Shown here: piece after piece, positions 23,278-33,551 of the stretch
Layout: every line of letters starts with the position of its first letter
Position numbering within the stretch: position 1 is the stretch's first letter
From: Anastrepha obliqua
Lineage: Eukaryota > Arthropoda > Insecta > Diptera > Tephritidae
Length of the DNA: 64,000 nucleotides
Assembly: GCF_027943255.1 (NCBI RefSeq)
Contig: NC_072895.1
Coordinates: 80,478,001 to 80,542,000 of the forward strand
Direction of reading: 5' to 3'
Notes under the pieces: model-generated
Database searches by the model: none
What the model saw: only the letters and a program-made list of their open reading frames with translations
Told to the model about the DNA's origin: nothing
Translations under genes and position numbers: made by a program

Positions 23278-24174
23278 TGGGTGTGCAACTAAGTTTTAAA
23301 GGATTTAAAACATATAGTAATACTAGTGTCAAATTGTACTGAGTATTTGTGTAACGAGTTTCATGTGAAAGCGTCATCATTAAGTGTCGTTTCTTAGTTT
23401 GTGTCACTTCGTCGAAGTGTAAACAAAAAATTTTTTTATACAAAGACTATATCAGCTTTTGTGCCTACAAAACTTCATTCGCGGGAAGCATTGCTATTTT
23501 GCTTCCATCTGAAGAAAAGTGCAGCGGAAAGTTATCGGATGCTGTGTGAGGCTTACGGTGAGAATGCTCCATCAATTTCATTCAAAAGTGGTGACTTTGA
23601 CACAGCCGACAAGGAGCGCGAAATATCCATGGCAGCAAGGTAATGCTCTGCGTTTGGTGGGACCAGAAGGGAATCGTTTACCACGAACTACTGAAAAGTG
23701 GTCAGACGATAAACGGAGCACTCTACAGACAACAACTTATGCGATTGAAGCGAGCAATTGCGAAAAAACGTCCGGAATGGGAAACCAGACATGAGACATT
23801 GATCTTTCATCATGACAATGCTCGGCCGCATGTCGCACAAGTGGTCAAAACCTATCTCGATGGTAGCCGATGGGAAGTTCTACCCCACCCGCCTTATAGC
23901 CCAGATCTTGCACCATCAGATTACCATTTGTTCAGGTCGATGCAGAATGCCCTTAAGGGAGTGCGTTTCACTTCGGTTGAAGGTATCCAAAATTGGCTTG
24001 ATGAGTTCTTCGCCTCCAAAAGCGAGCAGTTTTATTGGGACGGAATCCATGCATTACCAGAGAAGTGGGAAAAAGTTATAGCTAGTGATGGACAGTATTT
24101 TGGATAAAATAGGTTGTACCAACAATAAATTTTTTAAATCGAAAAAAAACCTTTAAAACTTAGTTGCACACCCA
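23278..24174 (+). mobile_element. mariner element, internally deleted, with matching terminal repeats
   Basis: The 5' end (GGGTGTGCAACTAAGTTT..., 23279-23302) and the reverse complement of 24150-24173 are identical over 24 bp. TA precedes the left end (23276-23277), and the right side now reads AG. The element is 897 bp against about 1.3 kb for intact mariners. The gene on the plus strand begins near 23443 and has lost its middle. The perfect ends suggest a young deletion derivative that could still be mobilised if a matching transposase exists. Confidence 0.85.
23455..24107 (+). pseudogene. mariner transposase with central deletion (mauritiana-like)
   Basis: The N-terminal segment (23401-23643 frame) reads FCFHLKKSAAESYRMLCEAY and GENAPS, a typical mauritiana-type first HTH, then FKSGDFDTADKERE. 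It jumps directly to the catalytic C-terminal half in frame 23643-24107: MLCVWWDQKGIVYHELLKSG, IFHHDNARPHVA (second Asp), HPPYSPDLAPSDYHLF (third Asp, 34 residues after the second) and a natural C-terminus ending DGQYFG. The second HTH, the WVPHEL linker and the first Asp (GDEKW) are deleted, so it cannot catalyse transposition. Confidence 0.85.
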
Positions 24175-24440
24175 AGTTAAAAATGTTTATAAACATAAAG
24201 TTGCTCATTACACTGCTGCCACCTAATTTATATATAACTTATGAATGAAAAATGTTAATTTATAGATAAAAAAAAAAACAATTTTGAAGGCTAATATTTT
24301 TCACCTATTGGTATTACTTAGTCAATAATTATCAATTATCAAAGTTACATTTCAAACATATTTTTTGAAAGCAGACGTACTCTTCGCGCTGAGCCACCGT
24401 GAATACATTCTGGTTATGAAAGAGCTTAAATATTATAACA
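24175..24440. other. AT-rich spacer between two mariners
   Basis: Only 266 bp of AT-rich DNA separates the 897-bp mariner from the next one. Nothing was recognised. Confidence 0.4.
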
Positions 24441-25350
24441 CATGGGCTGAAAAGTCCTAGGCCTAACAAAGAAAACACGTTTTCTTTTTGTTCAAAATTA
24501 GCTTTATTCATCAACCTAACTTCCACCAAAAACAACAATCATTCCAGCGTCACTCTAGCATTTCAATACCACTTTTGTAGAACGATTTATCTTTTGATTT
24601 AAAATAGGCCTCAGTTTCAGCGATAAACTCTTCATTCGTGAGAAATTTGTTACCGGCGAGCATTTTTTTAGGTCTACGAACAGCCAATAGTCGCTGGCAG
24701 CCAAATCTGGCGAATACGGTGGATCTGGGAGCAATTCTATATTCAATTCATGTAGTTTTGTCATTGCTCAAAATCATCAACACCTTCTTGTATTGGTCAC
24801 CAACGAGCAAATGCGTCTCCCAGTTTAAACAGAACTTTTTCATAGTCAAATTCTCATGCAATATAAAGTCAACACGTTCTTTTGATATCTTTACGATGTC
24901 AGTTAACTCACGCAACTTCACTTTTCGATCAATCAAAACAATTTTGTGGTTTTTTTTATGTTTTCTGGTCTTACCGCCTCATTTGGACGTCCACTGCGTT
25001 GTGCATCATCAATGTCTCTACGACCACGTTTAAAGTCAGCAAACCATCGTTTTATTGTTGTTTCTGATGGAGCAGAGTCGCCATAACACTTTTCAAGCCA
25101 TTTTTTTGCTTGAACGCTATTTTGTCCTGCCACGAAGCAGTGTGCAAGTAAAACACGAAATTCTTTTTGATCCATTGTAATGGAAATAGCAAAAGTAGCG
25201 TCAGTCCTAGCACAATATCTCACGAACTAATGAATAGAATATCTTGAAATTTCAACAGCTGTCCCTTAAAGGTTTGTACTAACTGACAAAGAGGTGAATG
25301 CAATAAACTAGTACCATCTATGTGTTAAGCACGGTACTTTTCCACCCATT
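24441..25350 (-). pseudogene. mariner element (mellifera-like), internally deleted
   Basis: The left end CATGGGCTGAAAAGTCCTAG is imperfectly repeated, inverted, at the right end (GGTACTTTTCCACCCAT, 25333-25349). On the minus strand the transposase starts near 25175 (MDQKEFRVLLAHCFVAGQN). It runs through the first HTH and SGRPNEAVRPENIKK, then the second HTH in another frame (RKVKLRELTDIVKISKERVD). It jumps past the first two Asp residues to KLHELNIELLPDPPYSPDLA, with a third Asp in AASDYWLF. About 400 bp of catalytic core are missing, and the C-terminus is frameshifted. Confidence 0.8.
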
Positions 25351-26290
25351 CGTACATATTACCTAGCTGGTTCAAAGCTTATAATGGAGTCCAATTTCAG
25401 CAGAGGCGATATCGTTAAGTTCTTGGCGTAGAGCGAAAACTGGAAAATCCCTTCGAAGAGCAAACAAGCAAGTATTCACATAATCAGGTATTGGAAATAA
25501 ACGCAACGCCAAATAAGTAAGCCAAGTGTATACATATGTATGTCAGTTCTCTGGTAATTTAAACCTTGCATTTTTGCTCATAATACTTGTATGACGCAAC
25601 AAAATAATTAGAAATTCCGTCATGAATACATACATAAATGAAACGTAACCACTTTATTCAGCCACATCTAAAGGACAGAGTAGCTATTATTGCACGTGCG
25701 ACCGTCTGAAGGCGAAATATTGAGAAAATCTTAGAAAACTCTGCCCCAAATTAAGTAAATAGTGAAAAACCGCAAGCAAGCAGGTGACTACGCAAAATTT
25801 GTTCGTTTTGCCTACACAAGAAACGGCGAATGCCAAAATCTGTATGCATGTAAAAAGAACAATGCGGTGACCACAAAATTACACATTATACGGAAAACGA
25901 ATGTCTAACTTTAACTTTAACTTACGGGGAAATAATGTCTAACTTTAAGAAATAAAAAGTAAAAAATTAACTGTTATCTTTTTAAGTATAGTAAAAGAGT
26001 TTTTTTTAAGGACAAATTAATATGTGATTTGAACTTGGGAGATTTCATGAGAAGTGGTCCAAGTATTTTCGTTAAAAATATATTTAATTAAAAAAAAAAT
26101 ATTAAAAAGAACCGCAGATGTTTCGCTTTAAAAACTCTATACCAGAATTTTCAACTCGAAATGAATATATCTCAACAACTGAAATTTTGTTTTCCCGCAT
26201 TCAGCATATTTTGGCTAAAGCCCTTCTAGAATTGTCAAGCGCCATCTGGCGTTTCCATTGGAAAGTTTGACATATTTTGCCATATATGCA
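25351..26290. other. AT-rich spacer
   Basis: No gene was recognised. TACATATGTATGT and TACATACATA simple sequences are present. Confidence 0.4.
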
Positions 26291-26770
26291 CAAGTGTTTG
26301 ATGTGTGAGCCATATTAGTGTTGTTTACAGTCGATTTAAAAATTCATCTCATGAATTAAAATCATTATGCTGCAGGAAAGCTTCATCTCTTAGGGACATA
26401 AAAAACTGGGGCAATAAATTCTCTGGTGATCGCTGTTCACTCACCGATTAATTCAGAGCTGATCGTCCAAAATCAGTTAATGTGTCACAAAATATCGATG
26501 TGAGAGCAAGACCTTCATATCACATACCTTGAAATATAGTTATCCTGGGGCATTAGTATGACATGCATTAGTAAGATTTTGCATGATCACCTTGTGGTAA
26601 AAAAGGTCTGTGGTTGGCTCCCTCACTATTTAAAAAACGCCCTGGAAACGCGTTTGGGCAAAGTGCTTAGAAAATTGGTTTAAACGAATGCAAAAGTGTG
26701 TGGATCATCATGGAGAATATTTTGGTAAACAATAAAATGGTTTTCAACCACGCATGTTCATTTCTCCATT
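26291..26770 (+). pseudogene. mariner relic related to the 30.8-kb element
   Basis: The plus strand shows GTGTTGTTTACAGTCG, like the leader of the 30794-32036 mariner. Decayed segments KNWGNKFSGDRCSLTD and FRADRPKSVNV (HTH linker) follow, then a C-terminal part equivalent to NWFKRMQKC.DHHGEYF ending near 26738. The entire catalytic core is missing and stops are frequent. The ends cannot be defined with confidence. Confidence 0.55.
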
Positions 26771-27530
26771 GTTAGGCCAGAAATTTAAATAGTAACCCTG
26801 GTATTAGTATATTCAAGAAGAAAAATAATATACGACAAACTGATTTGAATACTGAAAATACTGATGGAAGTTCCTCAAAATCGAAAAAATGTTAAGAAAG
26901 TACCATTTTTTCAACTTTTCTTACAATTTTTTGTTTAAAGATTTTAAGCCAGACTCAATATTAATTTTTCTTAAATATATTTGTGCATGAATTTTTATTC
27001 ATTTGTCTATTTATTAATTTAACTAAGATATGTGTGTGTAAGGCTTTTAGTTTGGCAGATGTACCATTTTCCAAACCGTGTACCTACATACATACATAGA
27101 TAATTGTAAAAGAAGAATGCCTCCGAGTTTCAATAATGGCCTAACACTTGTCCGATTTCAAAATTTCCTGTATTTTTCTAAATTAGAATGAAATATTGGC
27201 TTATACCCAATTATGAAAATCAAACCATGTTTAATATCATATTACTGTTCACGGTGTAAATGTATAATAAATATGTAAATATATGTATGTACATTTTTAT
27301 GTTTGCATTCGAGCATCTAACTAGTCCACACTATACTCGTACCGGCATAGTGGCATTGCATGGATGTGTGCCGCGCCATGCGCAAAGCTCCATTGACAAG
27401 TGAAGTTCACGTTGCTGTGTCGATATTTGCTCATTTCGCTTGTACACACATATATAGCTTTTATAACAGCTTAGTGTTTATTGCCATTGCCGGATAAGTT
27501 TACTTCGCTGTTATGTGTGCACCTTCAGCG
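26771..27530. other. spacer
   Basis: No repeat family was recognised. The DNA near 27340-27530 is less AT-rich than its surroundings (GCATGGATGTGTGCCGCGCC) and has CATATATAGCTTTTATAAC at 27449-27467, but no promoter can be supported. Confidence 0.35.
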
Positions 27531-27542
27531 CGTCATTCAAAC

Positions 27543-27770
27543 CTGACAATAATTAACACGCGGGTGTGTTAGCATGGCTTTCGCATTTAATTGCTCAATT
27601 TGAATGGCACCGCTACCGAAAGATCCCATGACAGCTACTACTGTTAAAATCACTGCCAATAGCACAGCAAAAATTCGTTTTGTCTCACAAAGCAATGATG
27701 CATTCAAATTTGGCACTGTTTCCTTTATCGGTTTTTGTGTTGTGTTTGGTTTTAAATTCACAGAAAACAA
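27543..27770 (-). CDS. candidate host exon, small membrane or secreted protein
   Basis: I do not recognise this protein. The 77-codon ORF has a hydrophobic segment (residues ~34-50, IFAVLLAVILTVVAVMG) preceded by Lys-Arg and followed by small residues. That would suit an uncleaved anchor, or a signal peptide if translation began at an internal start, but no Met lies shortly upstream of the segment. Near its end, at 27541-27546 on the minus strand, CAG|GTTTGA could be a splice donor, so the last residues may be intronic. Base composition is higher in GC than the flanks and there is no transposon resemblance. Without a downstream exon or a homologue, this is only a candidate. Confidence 0.25.
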
Positions 27771-27777
27771 AGCATAA

Positions 27778-27859
27778 ACTAGTTGGTAATTTATTTGTTT
27801 GTTTTATTTATTTAAAAAACTAGTTGGTCATTTATTTGTTTGTTTTATTAATTTATGTA
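27778..27859 (+). repeat. two-copy 41-bp tandem repeat
   Basis: ACTAGTTGGTAATTTATTTG at 27778 recurs as ACTAGTTGGTCATTTATTTG at 27819, followed in both cases by TTTGTTTTATT. It is a simple local duplication. Confidence 0.8.
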
Positions 27860-28971
27860 TTCCATTATTTCAATTTTGCAATTCCTATATTGTTTATAAG
27901 TGATGCTTGAAAAAGTACAACAACTATGGCAACAAAGTTAGCACTCTCATCCAAATATGGAGATGTATGAAGAGTAGATGGCAACAAGGAAATTTCTAGC
28001 AAACCATTCCGGAAAGATCAAAATCGCGAAATACAGTAAAACGTACAAAGGTGAACAAACCAATTATTTATTTTTGGTACTTGCAGAAATTGGGCGAAAA
28101 TTTATAAAAAAGAAACCAACACAATAAAATTGTGTAGCTTGCAATTATCCCGAAGACATTCGAAATGCATTCGTATTACTAAAGTTGTGAAAAAATGGAA
28201 ATATTTATAGGTATATCTGGAAATGTAGCTGATTTACATGTAAATATAATATTTTAAAAAATATGGTAAAAGAATTTAAAAAAAATCTCAAAAAATTCCT
28301 TCAGATGCATGATAATGATAATGATAAATGACAACTTTCACCATAAAAGAAATTTTATCAAATTTAAGTAACAACATTTTTTAACTATCAGCGAATATAT
28401 TCAGTTTACTACCAACAAACTTATAAAGTTATTTATTGCAAGCTCATCAATATGAACTGTCATTTAACTTTTAAAATAAAATAAATGGTATTGGAAAAAA
28501 ATATAAATTTTAAACGCTCGAACACTTTGTGCTGTTCCACCAATGTACCACTTAGACAGGTTTTACTGCACATCTAGCAATTTTGTTTGTCGTCATACGT
28601 CTTCAAGCCGAATTGAAATACAAGTAGAAGTACTTTGCAAAAGCTTTCAAATGCAAAAACAAGAATAATAAAAGAGATTGTGTATATTTTTAGCAAGGTA
28701 ATTAAAAAGGTCTCTTGATGAGTGCGGCATAAAGCAGACACTCATGCTTGGCAAAATGTCGAACTGGCATCAACAGTGATCCTAAAATAACTACCAACTA
28801 GACCAATACTGGTTACAAACACACTGCTACTCGTTGCCGAAAATCTGGCGCTATTCCAATTCGGGCATATCCGATCCATTTCATGAGTTGATCCATAAAG
28901 CTGGTCTGGAGCAAACAGTTTTCACAATGCAATATAACTGGAAAATATACTTGTAGCATTAAAAGCGCATA
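27860..28971. other. AT-rich spacer
   Basis: No gene or recognised repeat. A short GATAATGATAATGATAA tract occurs near 28311-28328. Confidence 0.4.
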
Positions 28972-29147
28972 GGCGGCCGTCATAGTCAGGGTTCGAATCT
29001 CCGGGCATCAAACATCATCTCATAGAAAAGCATTTTCTAATAGTGGTCGCGCCTGGGCAGGCAATGGCAAACCTTTAAGTGTTTTTCTACCATGGAAAAA
29101 TTCCTCATAAAAACCGTCTGCCGTTAGTAGACGGTATAAAACTGTGG
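28972..29147 (+). repeat. SINE with deleted A-box region
   Basis: GGCGGCCGTCATAGTCAGG is followed directly by GGTTCGAATCTCCGG, a good pol III B box, then TTTTCTAATAGTGGTCGC and GGCAATGGCAAACCTT. About 45 bp of the tRNA-like head are missing compared with 51217 and 60787. The copy ends early at about 29147. Confidence 0.65.
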
Positions 29148-29315
29148 AAACTGCGATGAAACACATGAAAACGTTCACATGAGAGAGGAAGCTATTTTCC
29201 CTACATTCGAAATTAGAGAGGAATACTTGAGCCCAACAATGGACGTCCAGGCGTAAATGGAGGCCTATTCTCCACACCCTCACGACGAATGGCAATCAAC
29301 ATACATATGTAGACA

Positions 29316-30130
29316 TTTTTTTTTTTTTTTTTTGTTTCTTTGTCCGCACAACTAGCAAGTAAAGCATTCAGACAACATTAAGTCCAGTGTACTTCATCCG
29401 GGTTCCCTGTTTAATTTGCTTTAAATTACCGTAGGTCTCGTGATACCAAAGATCCAAGGTGGTCGCTTCTTGACACACATGCCAAAGGCATCAAGCCTGA
29501 TTCGAGTGAAGGTTGTGCAGATGCACAGAAAGTGGTCCGCCGTCTCATCCACTTTTCCACATGCTGGTCAGAGAGCACTGTCTGAGATGCCTTTTACATA
29601 TGTTTTGGACCATAGCAAGTGGCCAGTCATTAGTCAAATCAGCGGCCTACAGTCTCTTCTGCTTAATGACAGGAGGATCTGCGACAGTCAGTCGGACATG
29701 ACAGGTAACATCAGTTTTGTCCATCTGCAGCCTCTCAGCCTGCCAAGCTCGGTTGCGGGTTGAAATAAGCCGTTTGGCTTTAATGGCTGTAGTAGGGAGT
29801 GACAGAACATGCTCCGGACCAAAGAAGTTGGCCTCAGAGCTCATCCTAGCTAAAGTGTCAGAGATCTCGTTACCCGCGATACCCACGTGCCCCGGCAGCC
29901 ATGTTAACAACAGGCTATTATGTCTACCGACATATATCAGCCTGGATTTATAGGACCTGAAGTAGTTGGGGGGCTAAGGCCATGAGCGCAGCTTGGCTGT
30001 CGCTGCAGACACATATAGATCGGCCTCTCCATTTGTTTTCTATAAGGAGGTGGTAGACTAACCGGAGTATCCAATGCCGGGCCTGAAGCAGTCGGAAAAG
30101 CTCCGATGCAACAGAAGGCCACGGTGCGTT
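29316..30130 (-). pseudogene. RNase H-bearing non-LTR retrotransposon, 3' end with poly(A)
   Basis: On the minus strand, ICVCSDSQAALMAL (RNase H acidic Asp-Ser block, about 30000) is followed by LTWLPGHVGIAGNEISDTLA (His block). A ~90-residue connector comes next (AWQAERLQMDKTDVTCHVRL), then frameshifted C-terminal debris and a 3' region. The copy ends in A18 (T18 at 29316-29333 on the plus strand), which marks the true 3' end of a target-primed insertion. Stops at 29647 and 29910 show it is dead. The 52.3-52.5 kb copy shares its last 200 bp. It belongs to an RNase H-containing jockey-superfamily clade, not further resolved. Confidence 0.75.
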
Positions 30131-30654
30131 GACTAATTTAACATTCTAAGCGAAAATCTCTTTCAAGGATATCGAATTATATAGATTTCAATGTTTTTTG
30201 GCCAATAGATTTGTGGCTCTGCAAATTATAATTGCATCGTTGGGAAATAATAATTCTTAACACAGAATATACCAAGCCGAACAATTTTATTTTGCTTTTT
30301 CAGTAAATTATTGAATTAACTATTAAAATATTTCATACTAGATCAGCACCTTATTAAAATTCCATTTTGCTTTTTATAATTATACTTTAGTATATATGTA
30401 TGTATGCACATATGTGCGACTGGTGAGCACCCAAAATTATTATAGGGATTCAAGTTTACGCTTAATAGAAACCAGATTATTAAAATTAACAAATTATAGC
30501 ATCTAATTCAATTTTTTTAGTTTTTTTTTAAGTTTAGTGTAGTTATGTAAATATTAAGTCATGAAACTAATATTTATTGATACAAGTTGCTCCAGACCAG
30601 ATAGTGGATCTACAAAAGGGTTATCAACGAATGTTAAAGAAAACAATTTAGTAT
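30131..30654. other. AT-rich spacer
   Basis: No gene was recognised. TATATGTATGTATGCACATATG lies near 30393-30415. Confidence 0.4.
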
Positions 30655-30793
30655 TCTTCCGAAGTAATATATGAAGTGTTATCTATTCAAAACACCATAA
30701 CTTTTTTGTGTGAAATTAGTTTTCAAACGGTCAAAAAATGAGTTGCATTCTGCGCGAATGTGATCTTGAGGTATTTTGGCCCATTCTCGTATA

Positions 30794-32036
30794 CGAGGGG
30801 TGCCTTTTATATTTCGGGATTTGGCAACCCTGGTGTTGCAATCTGGCAACTGACAGCTGTATCGCAAAGTTTGAGATTTTTTGGCTTTTACGTTCTCAGA
30901 ACGTTCTGAAATACCAGCGCTATTTGTGTTGTTTACAGTAACATAAAGATTCATTTCGGTCCAAAAATGGAATTAAATCGTGAACATTTTCGTGCGATTA
31001 TTTTTTACAGCTTTCGACGTGGATTAACTCTGCAACATTGCATGGATGAACTTAATTCATTTTTTGGCGATGAAGCTCCATCAAGGACCAGTGTTTATCG
31101 ATGGTATGGTGAATTCAATCGCGTTCGTAGTTCACTCCAAGACGAATTTCGTGAAGGGCGTCCAAAATCAGTTGTTGTTCCGAAAACCATTGATGCTGTG
31201 CGCGAACTGATATTGCAAGATCGTCATGTGACCTATCGTGAGATTGAGACAATCTTAGGCATTAGTGGGACCAGCATACATTCAATATTGCATAAACATT
31301 TGACGGCCAAAAAAAATTTGTTCGCGTTGGATCCCACATAATTGGTCAATCGCTCAAAAAAAGGCTCGTGTCGATTGGTCGAAGGAAATGCTCAAAAAAT
31401 ACGATCGCAGGGCTTCGAAACACGTCTATGACATCGTGACAGGTGATGAATCATGGATTTATGCGTATGAGCCCTAAAGTAAACAGCAGTCGACTGTATG
31501 GGTGTTTCAAGATGAGCCAAATCCAACAAAAGTTGTTCCGCCTGTTTTTTCAGAAAAACTGGACATGTCGCAACCGTACCACTAGAACAACGCAGAACAG
31601 TAAATTCTGAGTGGTACACAACCATTTGTTTGCCAGTTGTCTTCCAAGAAATTAGGAAAACCAATCGCCAAAGACGGATCACTCTTCACCAGGACAATGC
31701 GAGCTCTTACACATCGGCTCAAACAACTGCATTTTTGAGCACCCAAAACATCGAATTAATGGCTCATCCGCCGTATAGTCCTGACTTGGCACCGTACGTA
31801 AAAAACAAACTGAGAGGTTAACGTTTTTCGACACTTGAAGAAGCGGTTGCGGCATTCAGAATGCATGTTTTGGAGGTACCTCATTCAGAGTGGCAAAAGT
31901 GCTTCGACAATTGGTTCAAACGCATGCAAAAGTGTATAGATCTTCATGGAGAATATTTTGAAAAACAATAAAGTGATTTTCGATGATTAAAATTTGTTTT
32001 TGTTCTCTAATCCCGACATATAAAAGGCACCCCTCG
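30794..32036 (+). mobile_element. mariner element with TA duplication, nested in maT
   Basis: The terminal repeats CGAGGGGTGCCTTTTATAT... are inverted at 30794-30818 and 32012-32036, with a single mismatch over 25 bp. TA flanks both sides. The length of 1,243 bp is near full size for mariner. It sits inside a maT-like transposase gene, so it is the younger of the two. It carries one degenerate transposase on the plus strand. Related relics lie at 26291-26770 and 54714-55328. Confidence 0.9.
30967..31971 (+). pseudogene. mariner transposase lacking the third catalytic Asp
   Basis: The ATG at 30967 opens 124 codons (MELNREHFRAIIFYSFRRGL; GDEAPSRTSVYRWYGEFNR; GRPKSVVVPKTIDAV; both HTH motifs). 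It is then frameshifted in an A-run near 31310. Continuing frames show WIPHNWS, DIVTGDESWIYAYEP (first Asp, then a TAA in place of a Glu codon), LHQDNASSYTS (second Asp) and HPPYSPDLAP joined directly to YVKNKLRG. About seven residues that normally include the third Asp are missing. A stop follows in LRG, stop, RFSTLEEA, and the end is FKRMQKCIDLHGEYFEKQ. Inactive. Confidence 0.85.
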
Positions 32037-33090
32037 TAATCGCTTTATTCAGCGCATCCATACTGGCATATTTTCTAGTCCTCAGCTTGCTCTCAAAAAT
32101 GGACCAGATGGAATAGTCCATCGGATTTGCGTCTGGCGAATTCGAAAGCCATTGTGTGGACGAAATGAAGTGTTGAGCATGATTTTTAGCCATTCTTGGT
32201 TCACACGAGCTTTATGAGACGGTGCCGAGTCCTGTTGGAACGTCCATGGTCCACGACCGAAATGTTCGCGTGTCCACGGCTCTAAAGCAGCTTCTAAAAC
32301 ATTTTCCCTATAATAAGTCGCATTCACTTTGACACCAGGCTTGATAAAAACGATTGGAGAGCGTCCATCAGCGGTCACTGCGGCCCAAACCATTACTTGC
32401 GATGGAAAATTGCTTCGAGTGTACAAGTACATAAACACGATCGTTTTGAGTGTTTATGAACTGGTCAATTGGGAAATTTTTTTCATCAAAAAACACAATG
32501 TTAAGAAATTTGCCACGTTCGTGCAAGCGCAACAACTCCTTTGCTCTTTCGCATCGAACATTTTTTTGCTGGGGTGAAAGATTGTGTGCTTTTTGGCACT
32601 TGTAAGCCTTGACCTTGAGCTCATTTTTCATGCTGTCGAATGCTGTCTTGCGATATTTTCAGTTCTTTGGCCATTTTTCTTCCACTTCGACGTGGATTTC
32701 GTTCAAGTCGAGCCTTCACTTTCCGAACCATTTCTGGCGTTGTTGCGGTTTTTTTTTTTGGTCCACTTCCATAGCGTTTTGCAATGCTACCAGTATCTTT
32801 GTAACGTTTTATAGTGCGATACACAAACATTTTATTTACTTTGAGGTGACTGAGCTCACGAACAATGGCTGGTTGTGATTTTCCAGCTCAATATAACGCA
32901 ACCGCTCTATTACGTTTTGATTCCATCACAGAAAAAAAAATCCAACAAAACTGGGACGCAAATGCTTTTGATGGCTTACAAACAATATATTAAACTGTCA
33001 TTAGAACAATTTTGACGGTGATGTTTACATCTGTTTTACAGATACAAGCAGTGTGAAGTTGGTAACACTTCATATCGTTCACCCTGTATA

Positions 33091-33551
33091 TATGTAAGTG
33101 TGTATATACTTTTATATAGATGTAACTTTGAGTTTTGGTGAACAAAATAACCAAAACAGTGGTTTGAATCATTTTGAGAAACCTAAAAACTTTATTAGAA
33201 ATGCTTGGTAGAAATCGATAAGATATGATAAAGATTGGATTGTTAGCCACCCTCAAGTTAGGAATTATATTTTTCTTTTTTTATTGAACTGAAATTAGGC
33301 GGTGCTGAAAAAATTTAATGTAAATTAATTTAATTGCAGCGTAGAGGGCCTCTGTGGTCGCAATGCAGGCATAAATTTGTAAAAATCTCGCACCTAGGCG
33401 CTTCCGGTACATAAAATTCCTGCTTCGAATTAGTATGAGCAGCGAATATTATCGATTTTTAAGCAATAAATATAAGTTCCCCTGCCATTTTACAGTTCTC
33501 ATACAACATAAATTATTAAAATTATACACCTGATATAAAATACCTATTATA
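33091..33551. other. spacer between two Tc1/mariner elements
   Basis: No gene or known repeat was recognised. Confidence 0.4.

Larger units (their letters stand above)
30683..32926 (-). pseudogene. maT-like transposase, DD37D, interrupted
   Basis: It starts at 32926 (MESKRNRAVALY), with a stop soon after. The first HTH and linker follow (YRTIKRYKDTGSIAKRYGSG, PEMVRKVKARLERNPRRSGR), then VFFDEKNF (first Asp), QVMVWAAVTADGRSPIVFIK, FQQDSAPSHKARVNQEWL (second Asp) and WLSNSPDANPMDYSIW (third Asp). The interval between the last two is 37 residues, the maT signature. The C-terminus (EWAKIPQDHIRAECNSFFDR) lies beyond the inserted mariner, at 30683-30791. Several frameshifts and the early stop add to the interruption. 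Confidence 0.8.
30655..33090 (-). mobile_element. DD37D (maT-like) Tc1/mariner element split by a mariner
   Basis: The right end reads, on the minus strand, ACAGGGTGAACGATATGAAG then TGTTACC (about 33057-33081). The left end has a related inverted counterpart, ATATGAAGTGTTATC (30669-30683). Inside is a minus-strand transposase. The element is interrupted at a TA by the mariner at 30794-32036, with TA at 30792-30793 and 32037-32038. Removing the mariner and one TA rejoins the two coding parts in frame, as NKAI plus IREWAKIPQ. The boundaries are approximate because the terminal repeats are imperfect. Confidence 0.75.

Noticed and set aside
24638..25067. 131- and 61-codon plus-strand ORFs
   Set aside because: Both are antisense to the mariner at 24441-25350.
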